Counted from the stretch's first letter, positions 37,739 through 47,933 are shown. The stretch: 64,000 nt of DNA from Laribacter hongkongensis DSM 14985 (GCF_000423285.1 NZ_AUHR01000011.1:56857-120856); one strand, 5' to 3'. Numbers and translations are program-made. Notes: generated by a model from the letters alone, not told the origin.

Positions 37739-38851
37739 TCAGCGCGCCGCGCGCATGATCCGCCACAGCGACAGCAGCAGTACGGCCATCGCCGCCCACG
37801 GCCACAGGTCCGACACGTACTCGGCCAGTGCATTGAGGTTGCGCAAATGGCCGTATGACCAACGGAACAACACCATGTCGTCGCGCGGCGACGCCTCCAG
37901 CGGCCACACCGACGACAGCCAGACACTGCCGGCCAGCGCCAGCAGCGCCAGGAAATGCTGCCAGCCACGCCGCAACCGGGTGGCGGCCCACGCCAGCAGC
38001 AGGCCGCTGACCAGCCCCAGCGCCACGTGGAAATTCATCCACTCGAAAAACGCCATCGGCTTGAGCAGCACGCCGGCGGCCACCACCTTGACGAACCAGG
38101 CGATGCCAAGGAACAGCAGGACCGAACGCACCTGGTAGCGCCGGCTGGTCAGAAAGCCGGTCAGGAACAAGAGCAGGGCCAGCAGGTGCAGCATTGCTCC
38201 GCCTGCCTCCACCAGCATCAGGAACAGTGCCGGATCGTGCAGCGGCGAAGCAAACGGCTGCGGCAGGCCACGCGGCAGCGTCACCACGCCAAACAGCGGA
38301 ATGGCCGGATTGATCTGGGTCAGGAACCAGACGGCCAGCAGCATCAGCGCGTAGTCGGCACTCGAATCCTTGACGAACCAGCGATAGCGCCGCGACAGCC
38401 CCCAGCGTCCCAGCCAGCGGAACAGCGGCGAAGTGGCCAGCAGCGCGCCCAGCACGCCACCGGCGCTGTTGTAGAGCAGGTCGAGGTTGGACGACACGCG
38501 TCCGGCAAAGAAATGCTGGGTGACTTCCACTGCCAGACTGGTCCCGGCCGCCACGCAGCAGCCGAACAAAAAGCCCAGCCAGCGCCGGTGCGGCACCCGC
38601 GCCAGGGCAAAACCGTAGGGCAGGTACGCCACCACGTTGACCAGATTGTCAAAGTCGCGCTGGTAGTAGGGCAGCGGATAGAACAGGAAATCCAGCAGCG
38701 GCTCGTTGCTGCCCTGCAAGTCATACGGATAGAAGCTGACGACGACGATCACGCCCAGCCATATCAGGGCAAACCAGCGTGACACGAAATGGCGCGCCAG
38801 CGGCAATACGGCGTGAGGGTCATCCATGGCAACGAACAGGGAATCTCGCAT
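37739..38851 (-). CDS. VanZ-family integral membrane protein
   Basis: The 370-residue protein has about nine hydrophobic segments. The N-terminal third is VanZ-like: FYPYDLQGSNEPLLDF, DNLVNVVAYLPYGF, and AVEVTQHFFAGRVSSNLDLLYNSAGG, the conserved E-Q and N/D pattern of the family. The C-terminal part is extra and unassigned. VanZ proteins are linked to cell-envelope functions and some to glycopeptide tolerance, but the role here is unknown. Its end converges on the nucleotidase gene four bases away. Confidence 0.82.
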   Translation of the reverse strand: MRDSLFVAMDDPHAVLPLARHFVSRWFALIWLGVIVVVSFYPYDLQGSNEPLLDFLFYPLPYYQRDFDNLVNVVAYLPYGFALARVPHRRWLGFLFGCCVAAGTSLAVEVTQHFFAGRVSSNLDLLYNSAGGVLGALLATSPLFRWLGRWGLSRRYRWFVKDSSADYALMLLAVWFLTQINPAIPLFGVVTLPRGLPQPFASPLHDPALFLMLVEAGGAMLHLLALLLFLTGFLTSRRYQVRSVLLFLGIAWFVKVVAAGVLLKPMAFFEWMNFHVALGLVSGLLLAWAATRLRRGWQHFLALLALAGSVWLSSVWPLEASPRDDMVLFRWSYGHLRNLNALAEYVSDLWPWAAMAVLLLSLWRIMRAAR

Positions 38852-39068
38852 GCGCCAAGGTTACCCGAGCTCCCCGCCAGGCAAAAGCCGCAGCCGGTTT
38901 CCGGTCATCCCGCCGGCCACCGCTCCGGCACGGCCAGAGCCCCTTTGCCGCATGATCCGCACCCTGTCTGCAACATATCGATACAAATCCCGCGCATTTT
39001 GCATTTGCCATATCTCATCATCATTCATAAAGTGCGACCCCTCACCATGCACTTACTACCCATTTGAC

Positions 39069-39206
39069 ATGAGCAGACCGGCCCGTCAGCGGCTCTGGAG
39101 CGGCCTTCTGGCCCTGTGGCTGGCTTTCAGTCTCGCCGGCCTCTGGTGGGCCGAGGCCAGATCGGCCACCCGCCTGACCCTGTGTTCCTCCGTTGTCCGG
39201 AAATAA
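39069..39206 (+). CDS. small membrane/secreted protein candidate (45 aa)
   Basis: ATG at 39069 opens a 45-codon frame ending four bases before the chemoreceptor start. The product [20 protein letters not shown] has basic residues, then a hydrophobic stretch ending [13 protein letters not shown], like a signal peptide or single helix. There is no strong ribosome site. It may be a leader coupled to the receptor gene, or chance. Confidence 0.35.
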   Translation: MSRPARQRLWSGLLALWLAFSLAGLWWAEARSATRLTLCSSVVRK

Positions 39207-39210
39207 ATCC

Positions 39211-40716
39211 ATGCCTCTCGACTCCCTGCCCCTCACCGGCCAGCTGCGCCGGCGCGCCGACCGTTTCCTGCTGCTGGTCCTGACCGCCTTCTGGGGCATC
39301 ACCCTGATCCAGGGCTGGCTGGCCGGCGAACTGGCCAGCGCTATCACTGGCGGTGCCATCCTGCTGGCCATGCCCGCCCTGCTGGTCTGGCGCGAACCCG
39401 GAGCCCTTGTCACCCGGCTGGCCACCGGCGCAGCTGCCATGCTGCTGTCGGCCCTGTCGATCTTCCTGTCCGGTGGTGCCATCGAGGCGCACTTCGCCAT
39501 CTTTGTCCTGCTCGGCCTGCTGCTGGTGTATTTCGACTGGCGCGTGCTGCTGTTCGCCGCCGCCGTCATTGCCGTCCACCATCTGGGTTTCAACTACGCA
39601 GCCCAGGCCGGACTGCCGCGCCTGCAACTGTTCCCGAGCGGCCCCGACCTTGCCCGCGTACTGGTCCACGCGGCCTATGTGGTGGTGGAAACAGCCGCCC
39701 TGGCCGTCATCGCCATCCAGATCGAGCGCCAGCTCAAGGCCAGCAGCCGGCTGGCCCAGTTTGCCCGCGAAGCCCGCGAAGGCAATCTGGCGCAACCGCT
39801 TGATGAGCGGCTGGCCAGCCAGGATGCCATGCTGCAGGCAGCCGAAGCCATGCGCCGCCAGCTGGTCGAAGCCCTCGACCACGTCATCAGTGCCGCCGGC
39901 GAACTTTCCGGCACCGCCCAGGGCGTGGCCGGCAAGGCCCGGTCACTGGATGACACGGCCGAAGCCCAGACCCGTGCCGCCCGCGACATGACCAGCAACG
40001 TCCAGGCCATCAGCGCCGGCATCGGCCAGCTCAGCACCGACGCCGAAAACGTGCGCCGGCTGATGAACGATTCCGGGCTGATTGCCGTACAGGGACGGGA
40101 CGTGGCACAAGCCGCCGCCGAAGAAATGACACGGATCGACACCGCCATCGCCCGGGTCCACCAGAATGTCGAAACCCTGCGCCAGCGCTCGGAGCGTGCC
40201 ATGGGCGTGGTGCAGGTCATCAAGGACATTGCCGACCAGACCAACCTGCTGGCACTGAACGCCGCCATCGAAGCCGCACGGGCAGGTGAAACCGGACGCG
40301 GCTTTGCCGTGGTCGCCGACGAAGTCCGCCATCTGGCGCAGCGCACCCGTGAAGCCACCGATGTCATCAGCACCACCATGGGCGAAATGGAACGCTCCAA
40401 CGCCGACGTGCTCGGCACCATGGACGACGCCATCCGCAGCGTCAGCCGGGGCGTAGACAAGGCCAGCGCGGCCGGCCGCGCCATCCGGGACATCAGCCGC
40501 ATCGTCGAGCAGGCCACGGCTTCAGTCGCCACCATGGCCGACGCGCTGAACCGGCAGAACGACACCACCCGCAGCGTGGCGCAACAAGTGGAGCAATCCG
40601 GCCGGCAAAGCGAAACCACCCGGCTCACCCTGCAGGAGCTGACCGGCGACGTGCAGGCGCTGGACCAAGTGGCCGGCCAGCTGCACGCCGCCACCCGCTT
40701 TTTCCGGACCCGCTGA
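39211..40716 (+). CDS. methyl-accepting chemotaxis protein with membrane-embedded sensor
   Basis: This 501-residue receptor starts at 39211. Its N-terminal 175 residues form about six hydrophobic helices with no large periplasmic domain, so it probably senses at or in the membrane. The signalling domain is complete, with the hairpin tip [20 protein letters not shown] and [20 protein letters not shown], so it can work with CheA/CheW. No HAMP is obvious. Confidence 0.92.
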   Translation: MPLDSLPLTGQLRRRADRFLLLVLTAFWGITLIQGWLAGELASAITGGAILLAMPALLVWREPGALVTRLATGAAAMLLSALSIFLSGGAIEAHFAIFVLLGLLLVYFDWRVLLFAAAVIAVHHLGFNYAAQAGLPRLQLFPSGPDLARVLVHAAYVVVETAALAVIAIQIERQLKASSRLAQFAREAREGNLAQPLDERLASQDAMLQAAEAMRRQLVEALDHVISAAGELSGTAQGVAGKARSLDDTAEAQTRAARDMTSNVQAISAGIGQLSTDAENVRRLMNDSGLIAVQGRDVAQAAAEEMTRIDTAIARVHQNVETLRQRSERAMGVVQVIKDIADQTNLLALNAAIEAARAGETGRGFAVVADEVRHLAQRTREATDVISTTMGEMERSNADVLGTMDDAIRSVSRGVDKASAAGRAIRDISRIVEQATASVATMADALNRQNDTTRSVAQQVEQSGRQSETTRLTLQELTGDVQALDQVAGQLHAATRFFRTR

Positions 40717-40803
40717 TCCGGCTCCGGGCAGCCCGCTGCCCGCCGGTTCACTGATCCTGCACGGTCAGGCCGGCTCCTGGCAGGCTGCCGTCAGCCGGCA
40801 GCG

Positions 40804-42183
40804 CTATACGCGCACCGGCGCGTGCGGCAGCGCATAGTGACGCGCGCACACCACAATGGCCATCACGTAGAACAGCAGGAACACGCCGATGGCAGCGGTA
40901 AAGCCGCCGGTCAGGTCCAGCGACCAGCTGAAGCTCTTGGGAATGAAAAAGCCGCCGAACGCCGCCATCACCGACGACACGTTCATCGCCGCCGCGCCCA
41001 GGCGCGACGCGCCGGCGTAGACCTCGGTCACCGGCTGGCCGGTACGGCGTGCCGCCCGGCCGGCTTCGACCAGAAAGATCTTCGGCGACATCTGGTAGGA
41101 CGAACCGTTGCCAAAGCCGGCAGCGGTGAACAGGACCAGCGCCAGCGCCACGAAGAGGGGATAGATGCCGCCGTTGCCGCCGGACGGAAAGCTGAGCGGC
41201 AACGCCGCCAGCGCCAGCGCCATCACCAGGTAGGCCAGGCAGGTAACCACGCCGCCGGAAATGCGGTCGGACAGCCAGCCGCCCAGGGGGCGCGCCAGCG
41301 CGGCCAGCATCGGACCGACAAACAGGTAACCCGATGCATCCTCCAGCGGGAACATGGCACTCACCAGCAGCGGAAACGCGGCGGCAAAGCCGAGGAACGT
41401 GCCGTAGCTGCCCATGTAGAGCATGCACACCCGCCAGGTATGCGGCACGCGCAGCGCCTTGAGCTGCTCTTTCGGAGAAATGCGCGCACTGGCCACGTTG
41501 TTGCCAAAGCGCCACGCCGCCCACGCCGCCAGCAGGATCATCGGCACCCAGACAAAGCCGGCATTCTGCAACCACACCAGCCGCACCTCGTCACCGCGTC
41601 CCCACACCTGCGGCGCTCCGCCCAGGCTGCCGAACAGCGGCAGGGTGATGGCGATGGGAATCACCAGCTGCGCCACCGAGACGCCCAGGTTGCCGATGCC
41701 GGCATTCAGCCCCAGTGCACCGCCCTTTTTGGCCGCCGGGAAAAAGAAGCTGATATTGGCCAGATGCGAAGCCGAAGCGCCGCCGCCGATCCCGCACAGG
41801 CCGGCCATCAGGAACAACACCCAGTAAGGTGTGGCAATATCCTGTACCGACCAGCCCACGCCCAGCGCCGGCACCAGCAGGACCAGCGTCGACAGGGCCA
41901 GCCAGTTGGCCCCGCCGATCCACGACCACGCCATCGAATAGAGGATGCGCATGACAGCCCCCACCAGCGGCGGAATCGCCACCAGCCAGAAGCGCTGGTC
42001 GGTCGACAGCTGGAAACCCACCGCCGGCAGGTTGACCACCACCACGCTCCACATCATCCAGATGTTGAAGTTCAGGTGCAGGGCAAAGACCGAGCAGGCC
42101 AAGTTGCGGCGCGCCACAAAGCGGCCTCGTGTGAGCCAGAAGTCGAGGTTTTCGGGATACCAGCGGGTGAGCGTCGCAGCCAT
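40804..42183 (-). CDS. narK: NarK-type nitrate/nitrite MFS transporter
   Basis: This 459-residue, 12-helix protein carries the NarK nitrate signatures GIGGGASASHLANISFFFPA (helix 5) followed by ALGLNAGIGNLGVSVAQL, and the paired AGFGNGSSYQMSPKIFL in helix 11. It moves nitrate in or nitrite out. No nitrate reductase genes are in the window. Only an FNR half-site-like TTGATAAAC is seen upstream, and no perfect FNR box. Confidence 0.92.
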   Translation of the reverse strand: MAATLTRWYPENLDFWLTRGRFVARRNLACSVFALHLNFNIWMMWSVVVVNLPAVGFQLSTDQRFWLVAIPPLVGAVMRILYSMAWSWIGGANWLALSTLVLLVPALGVGWSVQDIATPYWVLFLMAGLCGIGGGASASHLANISFFFPAAKKGGALGLNAGIGNLGVSVAQLVIPIAITLPLFGSLGGAPQVWGRGDEVRLVWLQNAGFVWVPMILLAAWAAWRFGNNVASARISPKEQLKALRVPHTWRVCMLYMGSYGTFLGFAAAFPLLVSAMFPLEDASGYLFVGPMLAALARPLGGWLSDRISGGVVTCLAYLVMALALAALPLSFPSGGNGGIYPLFVALALVLFTAAGFGNGSSYQMSPKIFLVEAGRAARRTGQPVTEVYAGASRLGAAAMNVSSVMAAFGGFFIPKSFSWSLDLTGGFTAAIGVFLLFYVMAIVVCARHYALPHAPVRV

Positions 42184-42330
42184 GTCAAATGCCAGGAGTC
42201 GGCGTTCGGGTGTTTATCAAGGGACGGATTCTGGTGGCAAGCCCGGCCGGACACCAGCATTGCCCCCTCTGCATGTCGCGTTTCTAGCTGATACAGGGCG
42301 GCCCTAATCAATTCAATTTATTAGTAAAAA

Positions 42331-43767
42331 ATGAAATTCAAACATATCAGTGACAAGTCTCACAGCTGGCTGAGCGCAGCGGTCCTCGTTGCGGGCCTGC
42401 TCGGCCCGGCCGGATGGGCGGTGGCAGCACCGGCCCTGCCCGGCGTACCGGGCCTCTCTGCGCGCGACCTCTCTGTCTGGATCGCGCCGGTGGAGGGCGG
42501 TGCACCGTGGCTCAGCCACCGGGCCAACGTGGCCGTCAATCCGGCCTCGACCATGAAGCTGGTCACCAGCTTTGCCGCCCTTGACCTTCTGGGGCCGGAT
42601 TACCGCTGGCGCACCCGCTGGCTCAGCCCGGCCGCCATCCGCGACGGCCACCTGACCGGCGACCTTTACTGGCAGGGCAGCGGCGACCCGGCTTTTGACC
42701 GTGACGCGCTGGCCGACATGGCCCGTACCATCCGCGCCCGCGGCATCGGACAGATCGACGGCCGGCTGCTGCTGGACGGACAGGTCTTCCGCACGCTGGG
42801 CAGCTCCAGCGAACTCGATCCCGACGAAGGCCGCAGCTATCAGGTCGGGCCCGACGCCCTGCTGACCCAGTTCAAGACCGTCGAGCTGACCCTGCTTGCC
42901 ACGCCGTCCGGCTGGGCCGTCCGTCCGGCCCCGGCCCTGCCCGGCCTGCAGATCGACAACCGGCTGCAACGCGACGACAGCGGACGCGAGTGCCCGTCTG
43001 CCGCCCGGCTGGTCAGCCAGACCGTGCGTGGCCAGGAGGTCAGGCTGAGCGGCCGCCTGCCGGAAAGCTGCGATGGCAGCCACCTGTACGTACCGGTATT
43101 TGACCACGCCCGTTTCCAGAGCGAAGCCTTCGCCGCCGCCTGGCAGGCTGCCGGCGGACAGGGCCAGCCCGCCGCCGCCAGCGGAAGCACCCCGGCCGGC
43201 GCCCGCGAACTGGCCCGGCATGATTCGCCGCCGCTGTCGCAGGTGCTGACCGACCTCAACCGTTACAGCAACAACGTCATGGCCCGCCAGGTGTTCCTGA
43301 CACTGGGTGCGGCCAATCCGCAAAGCGGTGATACCGCCCGCGATGCCGCCAGTGCCGTGCGTGCCTCGCTGGCCCGCCACGGCATCGACACGCAGGGCTT
43401 TGCCTTCGAAAACGGCGCCGGCCTGTCGCGGCATGAGCGCGTCACCGCAGCCGGACTCGGGGAAATGCTGCGGGCAGCCCAGGCTACGCCTTTCTGGGCC
43501 GAGTTTGCCAGCCTGCTGCCGCGCCCCGGGGGTGAGGGCACGCTGAAGCGGCGCCTGCCGGCGCTGGCCGAACAGGCCCGCTTCAAGACCGGTACCCTCA
43601 ACGACGTACGGGCACTGGCCGGTTATCTGGACGCCGGAGGCCGGCGCTGGGCGGTGGTGCTGATTGCCAACCGCGCCGGCATCAGCAATGCCCAGCTCGA
43701 CCAGGTGCTCGAAGGGCTGTATCCGCAGCTCGAGGCCGCAGGCCACGACGCGGCCGGGCTACAATGA
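42331..43767 (+). CDS. dacB: D-alanyl-D-alanine carboxypeptidase/endopeptidase (PBP4 family)
   Basis: The 478-residue periplasmic enzyme trims and cleaves peptidoglycan cross-links. A signal peptide ends near AVAAPA (residue 33). The three S13 active-site motifs are present: STMK (Ser73-Lys76), YSNN (SxN) at about 310 and KTGTL at about 415. The domain inserted between the first two motifs is of normal PBP4 size. It starts without a clear Shine-Dalgarno. Confidence 0.94.
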   Translation: MKFKHISDKSHSWLSAAVLVAGLLGPAGWAVAAPALPGVPGLSARDLSVWIAPVEGGAPWLSHRANVAVNPASTMKLVTSFAALDLLGPDYRWRTRWLSPAAIRDGHLTGDLYWQGSGDPAFDRDALADMARTIRARGIGQIDGRLLLDGQVFRTLGSSSELDPDEGRSYQVGPDALLTQFKTVELTLLATPSGWAVRPAPALPGLQIDNRLQRDDSGRECPSAARLVSQTVRGQEVRLSGRLPESCDGSHLYVPVFDHARFQSEAFAAAWQAAGGQGQPAAASGSTPAGARELARHDSPPLSQVLTDLNRYSNNVMARQVFLTLGAANPQSGDTARDAASAVRASLARHGIDTQGFAFENGAGLSRHERVTAAGLGEMLRAAQATPFWAEFASLLPRPGGEGTLKRRLPALAEQARFKTGTLNDVRALAGYLDAGGRRWAVVLIANRAGISNAQLDQVLEGLYPQLEAAGHDAAGLQ

Positions 43768-43825
43768 TGAGCACGGCATCGCTTGCAGATGCCTTTTCCC
43801 CGACCCTGATCCAGGCCAACCGACC

Positions 43826-44083
43826 ATGAACCCCGTCACCCTCTATACCACCGCGTTCTGTCCCTACTGCCAGATGGCCGAGCGCCTGCTGGCCAGCAAG
43901 GGCGTGACCGACCTGACAAAAATCCGCGTCGACCTCGACCCGGACGAGCGCCAGCGCATGATGGAGCGGACCGGTCGCCGGACCGTGCCGCAGATTTATG
44001 TCGGTGACACCCACGTCGGCGGTTACGACGATCTGGCCGCCCTCGACCGCGCCGGCAAGCTTGATGCCCTGCTGGCCGGCTGA
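43826..44083 (+). CDS. grxC: glutaredoxin 3
   Basis: The 85-residue thiol oxidoreductase has the dithiol motif CPYC at 12-15, the cis-proline segment TVPQIYVG and the GGYDD glutathione-binding end. It reduces disulfides with glutathione. It leads the conserved grxC-secB-gpsA neighbourhood. Confidence 0.95.
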   Translation: MNPVTLYTTAFCPYCQMAERLLASKGVTDLTKIRVDLDPDERQRMMERTGRRTVPQIYVGDTHVGGYDDLAALDRAGKLDALLAG

Positions 44084-44171
44084 TGCCGGCCCGGCGTGGC
44101 GCCATCGCGGGCTTTCTGCGAAGATTGCCCGCGTTTTCGTTTTCTGACCTCTTTTGCACCGAAAGTCCATC

Positions 44172-44633
44172 ATGAGTGAGCAACAGGACCAGCAGCCCGT
44201 CTTCTCGATCGAAAAGATCTACGTCAAGGATCTGTCCCTCGAAATCCCGCACGCCCCGCAGGTGTTCCTCGGCCGCGAACAACCGGAAATCGACATGCAG
44301 CTCGGTACCGGCGCCCAGCTGCTCGAAGACGGCATCTACGAGGCCAGCGTGACGGTCACCATCACTGCCAAGCTGGGCGACCAGGTGAACTTCCTGATCG
44401 AAGCCGCCCAGGCCGGCATCTTCCAGATCCGCAACCTGCCGGAAGCCGAAATCGACCCGATCCTCGGCGTGGCCTGCCCGAACATCCTGTTCCCGTACCT
44501 GCGCGAAACCGTGTCCGACGTGGTCAACCGTGCCGGTTTCCCGCCGGTCCTGCTGGCTCCGATCAACTTTGACGCCCTGTACGCCCAGCAGCGTGCCCAG
44601 GCTGCAGCCAATCCGAGCAATGAAACCCACTAA
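44172..44633 (+). CDS. secB: protein-export chaperone SecB
   Basis: The 153-residue tetrameric chaperone keeps preproteins unfolded and hands them to SecA. Family segments [36 protein letters not shown] and the C-terminal [17 protein letters not shown] are intact. The ATG at 44172 is chosen over an upstream TTG. Its end overlaps the next gene by 14 bases. Confidence 0.97.
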   Translation: MSEQQDQQPVFSIEKIYVKDLSLEIPHAPQVFLGREQPEIDMQLGTGAQLLEDGIYEASVTVTITAKLGDQVNFLIEAAQAGIFQIRNLPEAEIDPILGVACPNILFPYLRETVSDVVNRAGFPPVLLAPINFDALYAQQRAQAAANPSNETH

Positions 44634-45063
44634 GCTCGTCCTGCTGGCGTGTCTGGCACTGGCTGCGGCCAGCGCCCAGGCACTGGAATTCCGGTCGGTC
44701 AAGGAAACCGGCACCCTGCTGTACGACGCGCCGGGCGGCCAGGGCAAAAAGCTCTTTGTCGTCAGCCGCGCCTATCCGGTGGAAGTACTGGCCCGCCAGG
44801 GCAACTGGGCCCGGGTGCGTGATGCGACCGGCGGCATTGCCTGGGTGGATTACGCCCGGCTGTCGCCGCAGCGCACGGTCATCGTCACCGCCGCCGACGC
44901 CAGCGTGCGTACCGCGCCGGACACCGGGGCACCGGTATCGTTCCATGCTGCCCGTGATGTCGTGCTGGACCTGGTCGAACCGCCCAAATCGGGCTGGGCC
45001 AAGGTGCGGCATGCCGACGGCAGCGGCGGCTACCTGCCGCTGGCAGCCTTGTGGGGACTGTAG
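44620..45063 (+). CDS. SH3-domain periplasmic protein
   Basis: The 147-residue product has a signal peptide ([20 protein letters not shown], cut after AQA). Two bacterial SH3-like parts follow, with [19 protein letters not shown] and [13 protein letters not shown]. Such proteins bind peptidoglycan or other envelope partners. Its ATG lies inside the secB 3' end, and gpsA starts three bases after its stop. No enzymatic motif is seen. Confidence 0.88.
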   Translation: MKPTKLVLLACLALAAASAQALEFRSVKETGTLLYDAPGGQGKKLFVVSRAYPVEVLARQGNWARVRDATGGIAWVDYARLSPQRTVIVTAADASVRTAPDTGAPVSFHAARDVVLDLVEPPKSGWAKVRHADGSGGYLPLAALWGL

Positions 45064-45065
45064 TC

Positions 45066-46058
45066 ATGGCAGATCACAAGCTCGCGGTATTGGGCGCCGG
45101 CGCCTGGGGTACGGCACTGGCCATCGCCTTTGCCCGCCACCAGCCGGTGGTGATGTGGGCGCGCAATCCGGCGCAGTGCGCCAACATGGCCGCTGCCCGT
45201 GTCAACCAGCGTTACCTGAAAGAGTGCCCGTTCCCCGAAGGGCTGGCCGTCACGGCCGACCTCGGCACCGCACTAGCAAAGGCGGAACTGGTGATTGTCG
45301 CCACGCCGATCGCCGGGCTGCGGGCCACGCTGACCGCCATGCGCGACGCTGGTCATACGCCGCCGATCCTGTGGGCCTGCAAGGGCTTTGAGGCCGGCAG
45401 CGGCCGCCTGCCGCACGAAGTGGTCGCCGAACTGTGGCCGGCTGACGTGCCGGTCGGCGTCCTGTCCGGTCCGAGCTTTGCCCGCGAAGTGGCGCGCGAC
45501 CTGCCGGCTGCCGTCACCATCGCCTCGACCGACCTAGCGTTTGCCCAGGCCACGGTGGCCAGGCTGCACGCCCCGCGCCTGCGGCTGTACGCCAACGATG
45601 ACCTGACCGGCGTCGAAGTCGGTGCGGCCGTGAAAAACGTCATGGCCATCGCTACCGGCGTCAGCGACGGACTGGGCTACGGCAACAACGCCCGCGCGGC
45701 ACTGATCACCCGCGGCCTGGCCGAGGTCAGCCGGCTGGCAGAGGCCTTCGGTGCCCGGCCGTCCACCCTGATGGGGCTGGCCGGACTGGGAGACCTGGTG
45801 CTGACCTGCACCGGCGAACTGTCGCGCAACCGGACGGTCGGCCTGCTTCTGGCACAGGGCAAGCATCTCGACACCATCCTGGCCGAACTGGGCCACGTGG
45901 CCGAAGGCGTACCCACCACCCGCGAGGTGGCTGCACTGGCCGAGCGCCACGGTGTCGACATGCCGATCACCCGGGCCGTACACGCCATGCTGTTCGAGCA
46001 CGCCTCGCCCGATGCCGTGGTCACCAGCCTGCTTGCTCGCGAGCCCAAAACCGAGTGA
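45066..46058 (+). CDS. gpsA: glycerol-3-phosphate dehydrogenase [NAD(P)+]
   Basis: The 330-residue enzyme makes sn-glycerol-3-phosphate for phospholipids from dihydroxyacetone phosphate. The nucleotide motif [11 protein letters not shown], the segments [16 protein letters not shown] and [20 protein letters not shown] (catalytic Lys) and [13 protein letters not shown] are present. The start at 45066 is the ATG of MADHKL. A strong terminator follows. Confidence 0.97.
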   Translation: MADHKLAVLGAGAWGTALAIAFARHQPVVMWARNPAQCANMAAARVNQRYLKECPFPEGLAVTADLGTALAKAELVIVATPIAGLRATLTAMRDAGHTPPILWACKGFEAGSGRLPHEVVAELWPADVPVGVLSGPSFAREVARDLPAAVTIASTDLAFAQATVARLHAPRLRLYANDDLTGVEVGAAVKNVMAIATGVSDGLGYGNNARAALITRGLAEVSRLAEAFGARPSTLMGLAGLGDLVLTCTGELSRNRTVGLLLAQGKHLDTILAELGHVAEGVPTTREVAALAERHGVDMPITRAVHAMLFEHASPDAVVTSLLAREPKTE

Positions 46059-46080
46059 GGCCCGCCGGCCCACTCCTGCA

Positions 46081-46107
46081 ACCGCGCCCGACCGGCGCGG
46101 TTTTTTT
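46081..46107 (+). terminator. terminator after gpsA
   Basis: ACCGCGCC and GGCGCGGT form a stem followed by TTTTTT. Confidence 0.9.
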
Positions 46108-46326
46108 GCACCATCAATCCTCTCTGGCATGCGCCACACCGGTCATGCCCTCTACTCTGCGACAGGCAGCCAACGTGACAGCATGGTCACGACCGGCAAG
46201 GAAGCAGGGAAGAAAACGGCAAGGACAAGCCCGCCGGTTTCCCGGCCAGACGATGGTTTGCAACCATCATTCCGGGCAGGACAGCCTCGCCAGGCACCGG
46301 TCTTTCCGGCAGGTGTCACCGGCCCT

Positions 46327-46839
46327 TCAGGCCAGTTCACGCGGCCATTCGCTCAGGGCATCCCAGTCAAAGTCACCCTCGGTTTCCCACAGGCGCTCGG
46401 CATGCCAGACCCGGTGACCGGCATCGGCCAGCACCAGGGCCGGAGCCGTCAGCCCGGCAAACGGGTGCTCGATCACCAGTACCCCCCAGGTCGGGTGGAA
46501 ATCGCGCCCGCGCAGGGTCGAAAGCGGAACCAGACTGCTCAGACCCATTTCCTGCAAGTGCCGCGACTGCGCCAGCGGCAGGTCGGAGCTGACCAGCAGC
46601 CGGCAGACCTGTGGCGGCCATGGCCGCTCGGCAAACCGGTGGGCCAGGCGCCGGCTGTCTTCCAGCTCCAGCGACAGGACGGTCATCACCGCCACCGGCT
46701 GGCCGGCAAAAGCCGCCAGCGACACATCGTTGAACTGGCTGTCGACCAGCATGAAACCGGGCAAGGGCTGTCCCGGCTGCGGCAAGTCGCCCAATACCTG
46801 CACATTGTCCTGTCGGCACTGCAAACGGTGAAACTGCAT
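46327..46839 (-). CDS. thiol peroxidase (Tpx)-like protein without catalytic cysteines
   Basis: The 170-residue protein follows Tpx closely in length and order: FNDVSLAAFAGQPVAVMTVL, SSDLPLAQSRHLQEMGL, STLRGRDFHPTWGV and APALVLADAGHRVW. The peroxidatic cysteine of E. coli Tpx (Cys61) is replaced by Ser62 in LELEDSRRLA. The resolving cysteine (Cys95) is Leu95. It therefore cannot reduce peroxides by the known mechanism. The start at 46839 has a strong GGGAGG site. It lies between gpsA and the lactate regulator. Confidence 0.8.
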   Translation of the reverse strand: MQFHRLQCRQDNVQVLGDLPQPGQPLPGFMLVDSQFNDVSLAAFAGQPVAVMTVLSLELEDSRRLAHRFAERPWPPQVCRLLVSSDLPLAQSRHLQEMGLSSLVPLSTLRGRDFHPTWGVLVIEHPFAGLTAPALVLADAGHRVWHAERLWETEGDFDWDALSEWPRELA

Positions 46840-46911
46840 GACGGCCTCCCGCGGCTCGCGTGACTCAACCAGCATGAAACCACTTGCAACGGAAATCCAG
46901 TCTGATACCGG

Positions 46912-47685
46912 TCAACCTGTCATGTCGTCGACGGCCAGCCGCCGGCTGGCGCGCTCGATACGGCGGGCCTCGTCACGCCAGGAGGTCAGCGTGGAATGGA
47001 TAAAATGGATATGCCCTTCGGCGGCCTGTCGCGCCTCGTCCGGTCGGCCGGCCAACACCGCCTCCTGGATCGCCCGGTGCTGGGCCAGCAACTGTCCGGC
47101 AACCGGCTGGGCATGGTGGAACAGGTTGGCAACGTTTTCATGGATGTTGCTGGCCAGCATGTCGAGCAACCCGGCCATCAGGTGTGCCAGCATGGCATTG
47201 TGGGCGGCGTCGGCAATGCCAAGGTGAAACGCCACGTCAGCCCGCGACTGGCGGGCAAGGTCATCGCCCTGACAGGCTGACTCCAGTTCGTCATACAGCC
47301 GGACCAGGCGGGCCCGGTCGGCCTCGGTGGCCCGCACGGCTGCCAGGGCAGCGACCTGGCCTTCCATCATGCGGCGGAATTCCAGCACGTCTTCGCGCAG
47401 GTTCGGATGCTGCGCCAGCATTTCCTGCCACGGCCCGGCAAAGGTGCGATCCAGCCGGTTGGTCACGAACGTGCCACCTCCCTGGCGGCTTTCCAGCAAT
47501 CCGCGCGCCGCCATCTGCTTGATCGCCTCGCGCAGCGAAGCACGTGACACGCCCAGCTGCTCGGACAGCTGGCGTTCGGGCGGCAGGCGGTCGCCGGGCT
47601 TGAGCACGCCATCAAGAATGATGGCTTCCAGCTCCTTGACGATGGCGTCGGCAAGACGCGGTACACGGACAGGCTGGTAAGTCAT
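46912..47685 (-). CDS. GntR/FCD regulator of D-lactate operon (LldR-like)
   Basis: The 257-residue repressor has a GntR winged helix (LADAIVKELEAIILDGVLKP, with QLGVSRASLREAIKQM; about 8-75) and an FCD ligand domain (about 95-230) with the metal-type histidines in DVAFHLGIADAAHN and EHIHFIHSTL. The ATG at 47685 matches the family start. It is divergent from lldE, and a perfect AATTGG-N5-CCAATT palindrome lies in the shared gap. Lactate is the likely inducer. Confidence 0.88.
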   Translation of the reverse strand: MTYQPVRVPRLADAIVKELEAIILDGVLKPGDRLPPERQLSEQLGVSRASLREAIKQMAARGLLESRQGGGTFVTNRLDRTFAGPWQEMLAQHPNLREDVLEFRRMMEGQVAALAAVRATEADRARLVRLYDELESACQGDDLARQSRADVAFHLGIADAAHNAMLAHLMAGLLDMLASNIHENVANLFHHAQPVAGQLLAQHRAIQEAVLAGRPDEARQAAEGHIHFIHSTLTSWRDEARRIERASRRLAVDDMTG

Positions 47686-47850
47686 GGTATCCACAGGGTT
47701 GGCAGGCCACGAAGAACAAACGGTACAGCCCGCAAGCGGGCCGGCGGTGATGTTACTCCAGTCTGGCCCAGAGATGCCCATGACATACCTGTTCCGGCAG
47801 ATGACCGCGACACGCACGCCACAGAAAAGGCCCGCGTGGACTATCAACAA

Positions 47851-47880
47851 TTGACGACTCTTCTGCCATCCCTTTAGATT
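47851..47880 (+). promoter_or_regulatory. candidate promoter of the D-lactate operon
   Basis: TTGACG (47851-47856), an 18-base spacer and TAGATT (47875-47880) lie just upstream of the operator. A repressor bound at 47898 would cover the region just after the transcription start. Confidence 0.6.
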
Positions 47881-47897
47881 TTCGCCAATGTCATGAA

Positions 47898-47914
47898 AAT
47901 TGGCCTGACCAATT
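47898..47914. promoter_or_regulatory. LldR/PdhR-type operator
   Basis: AATTGGCCTGACCAATT has perfect AATTGG/CCAATT half-sites, with the AATTGGTnnnACCAATT-like form known for PdhR and LldR. It sits 20 bases before the lldE start. Confidence 0.82.
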
Positions 47915-47933
47915 AGCCAAACCGGAGAACAGC

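Noticed and set aside
42184..42330. FNR box upstream of narK
   Set aside because: Only half-site-like TTGAT sequences were found, with no ATCAA partner at four bases.
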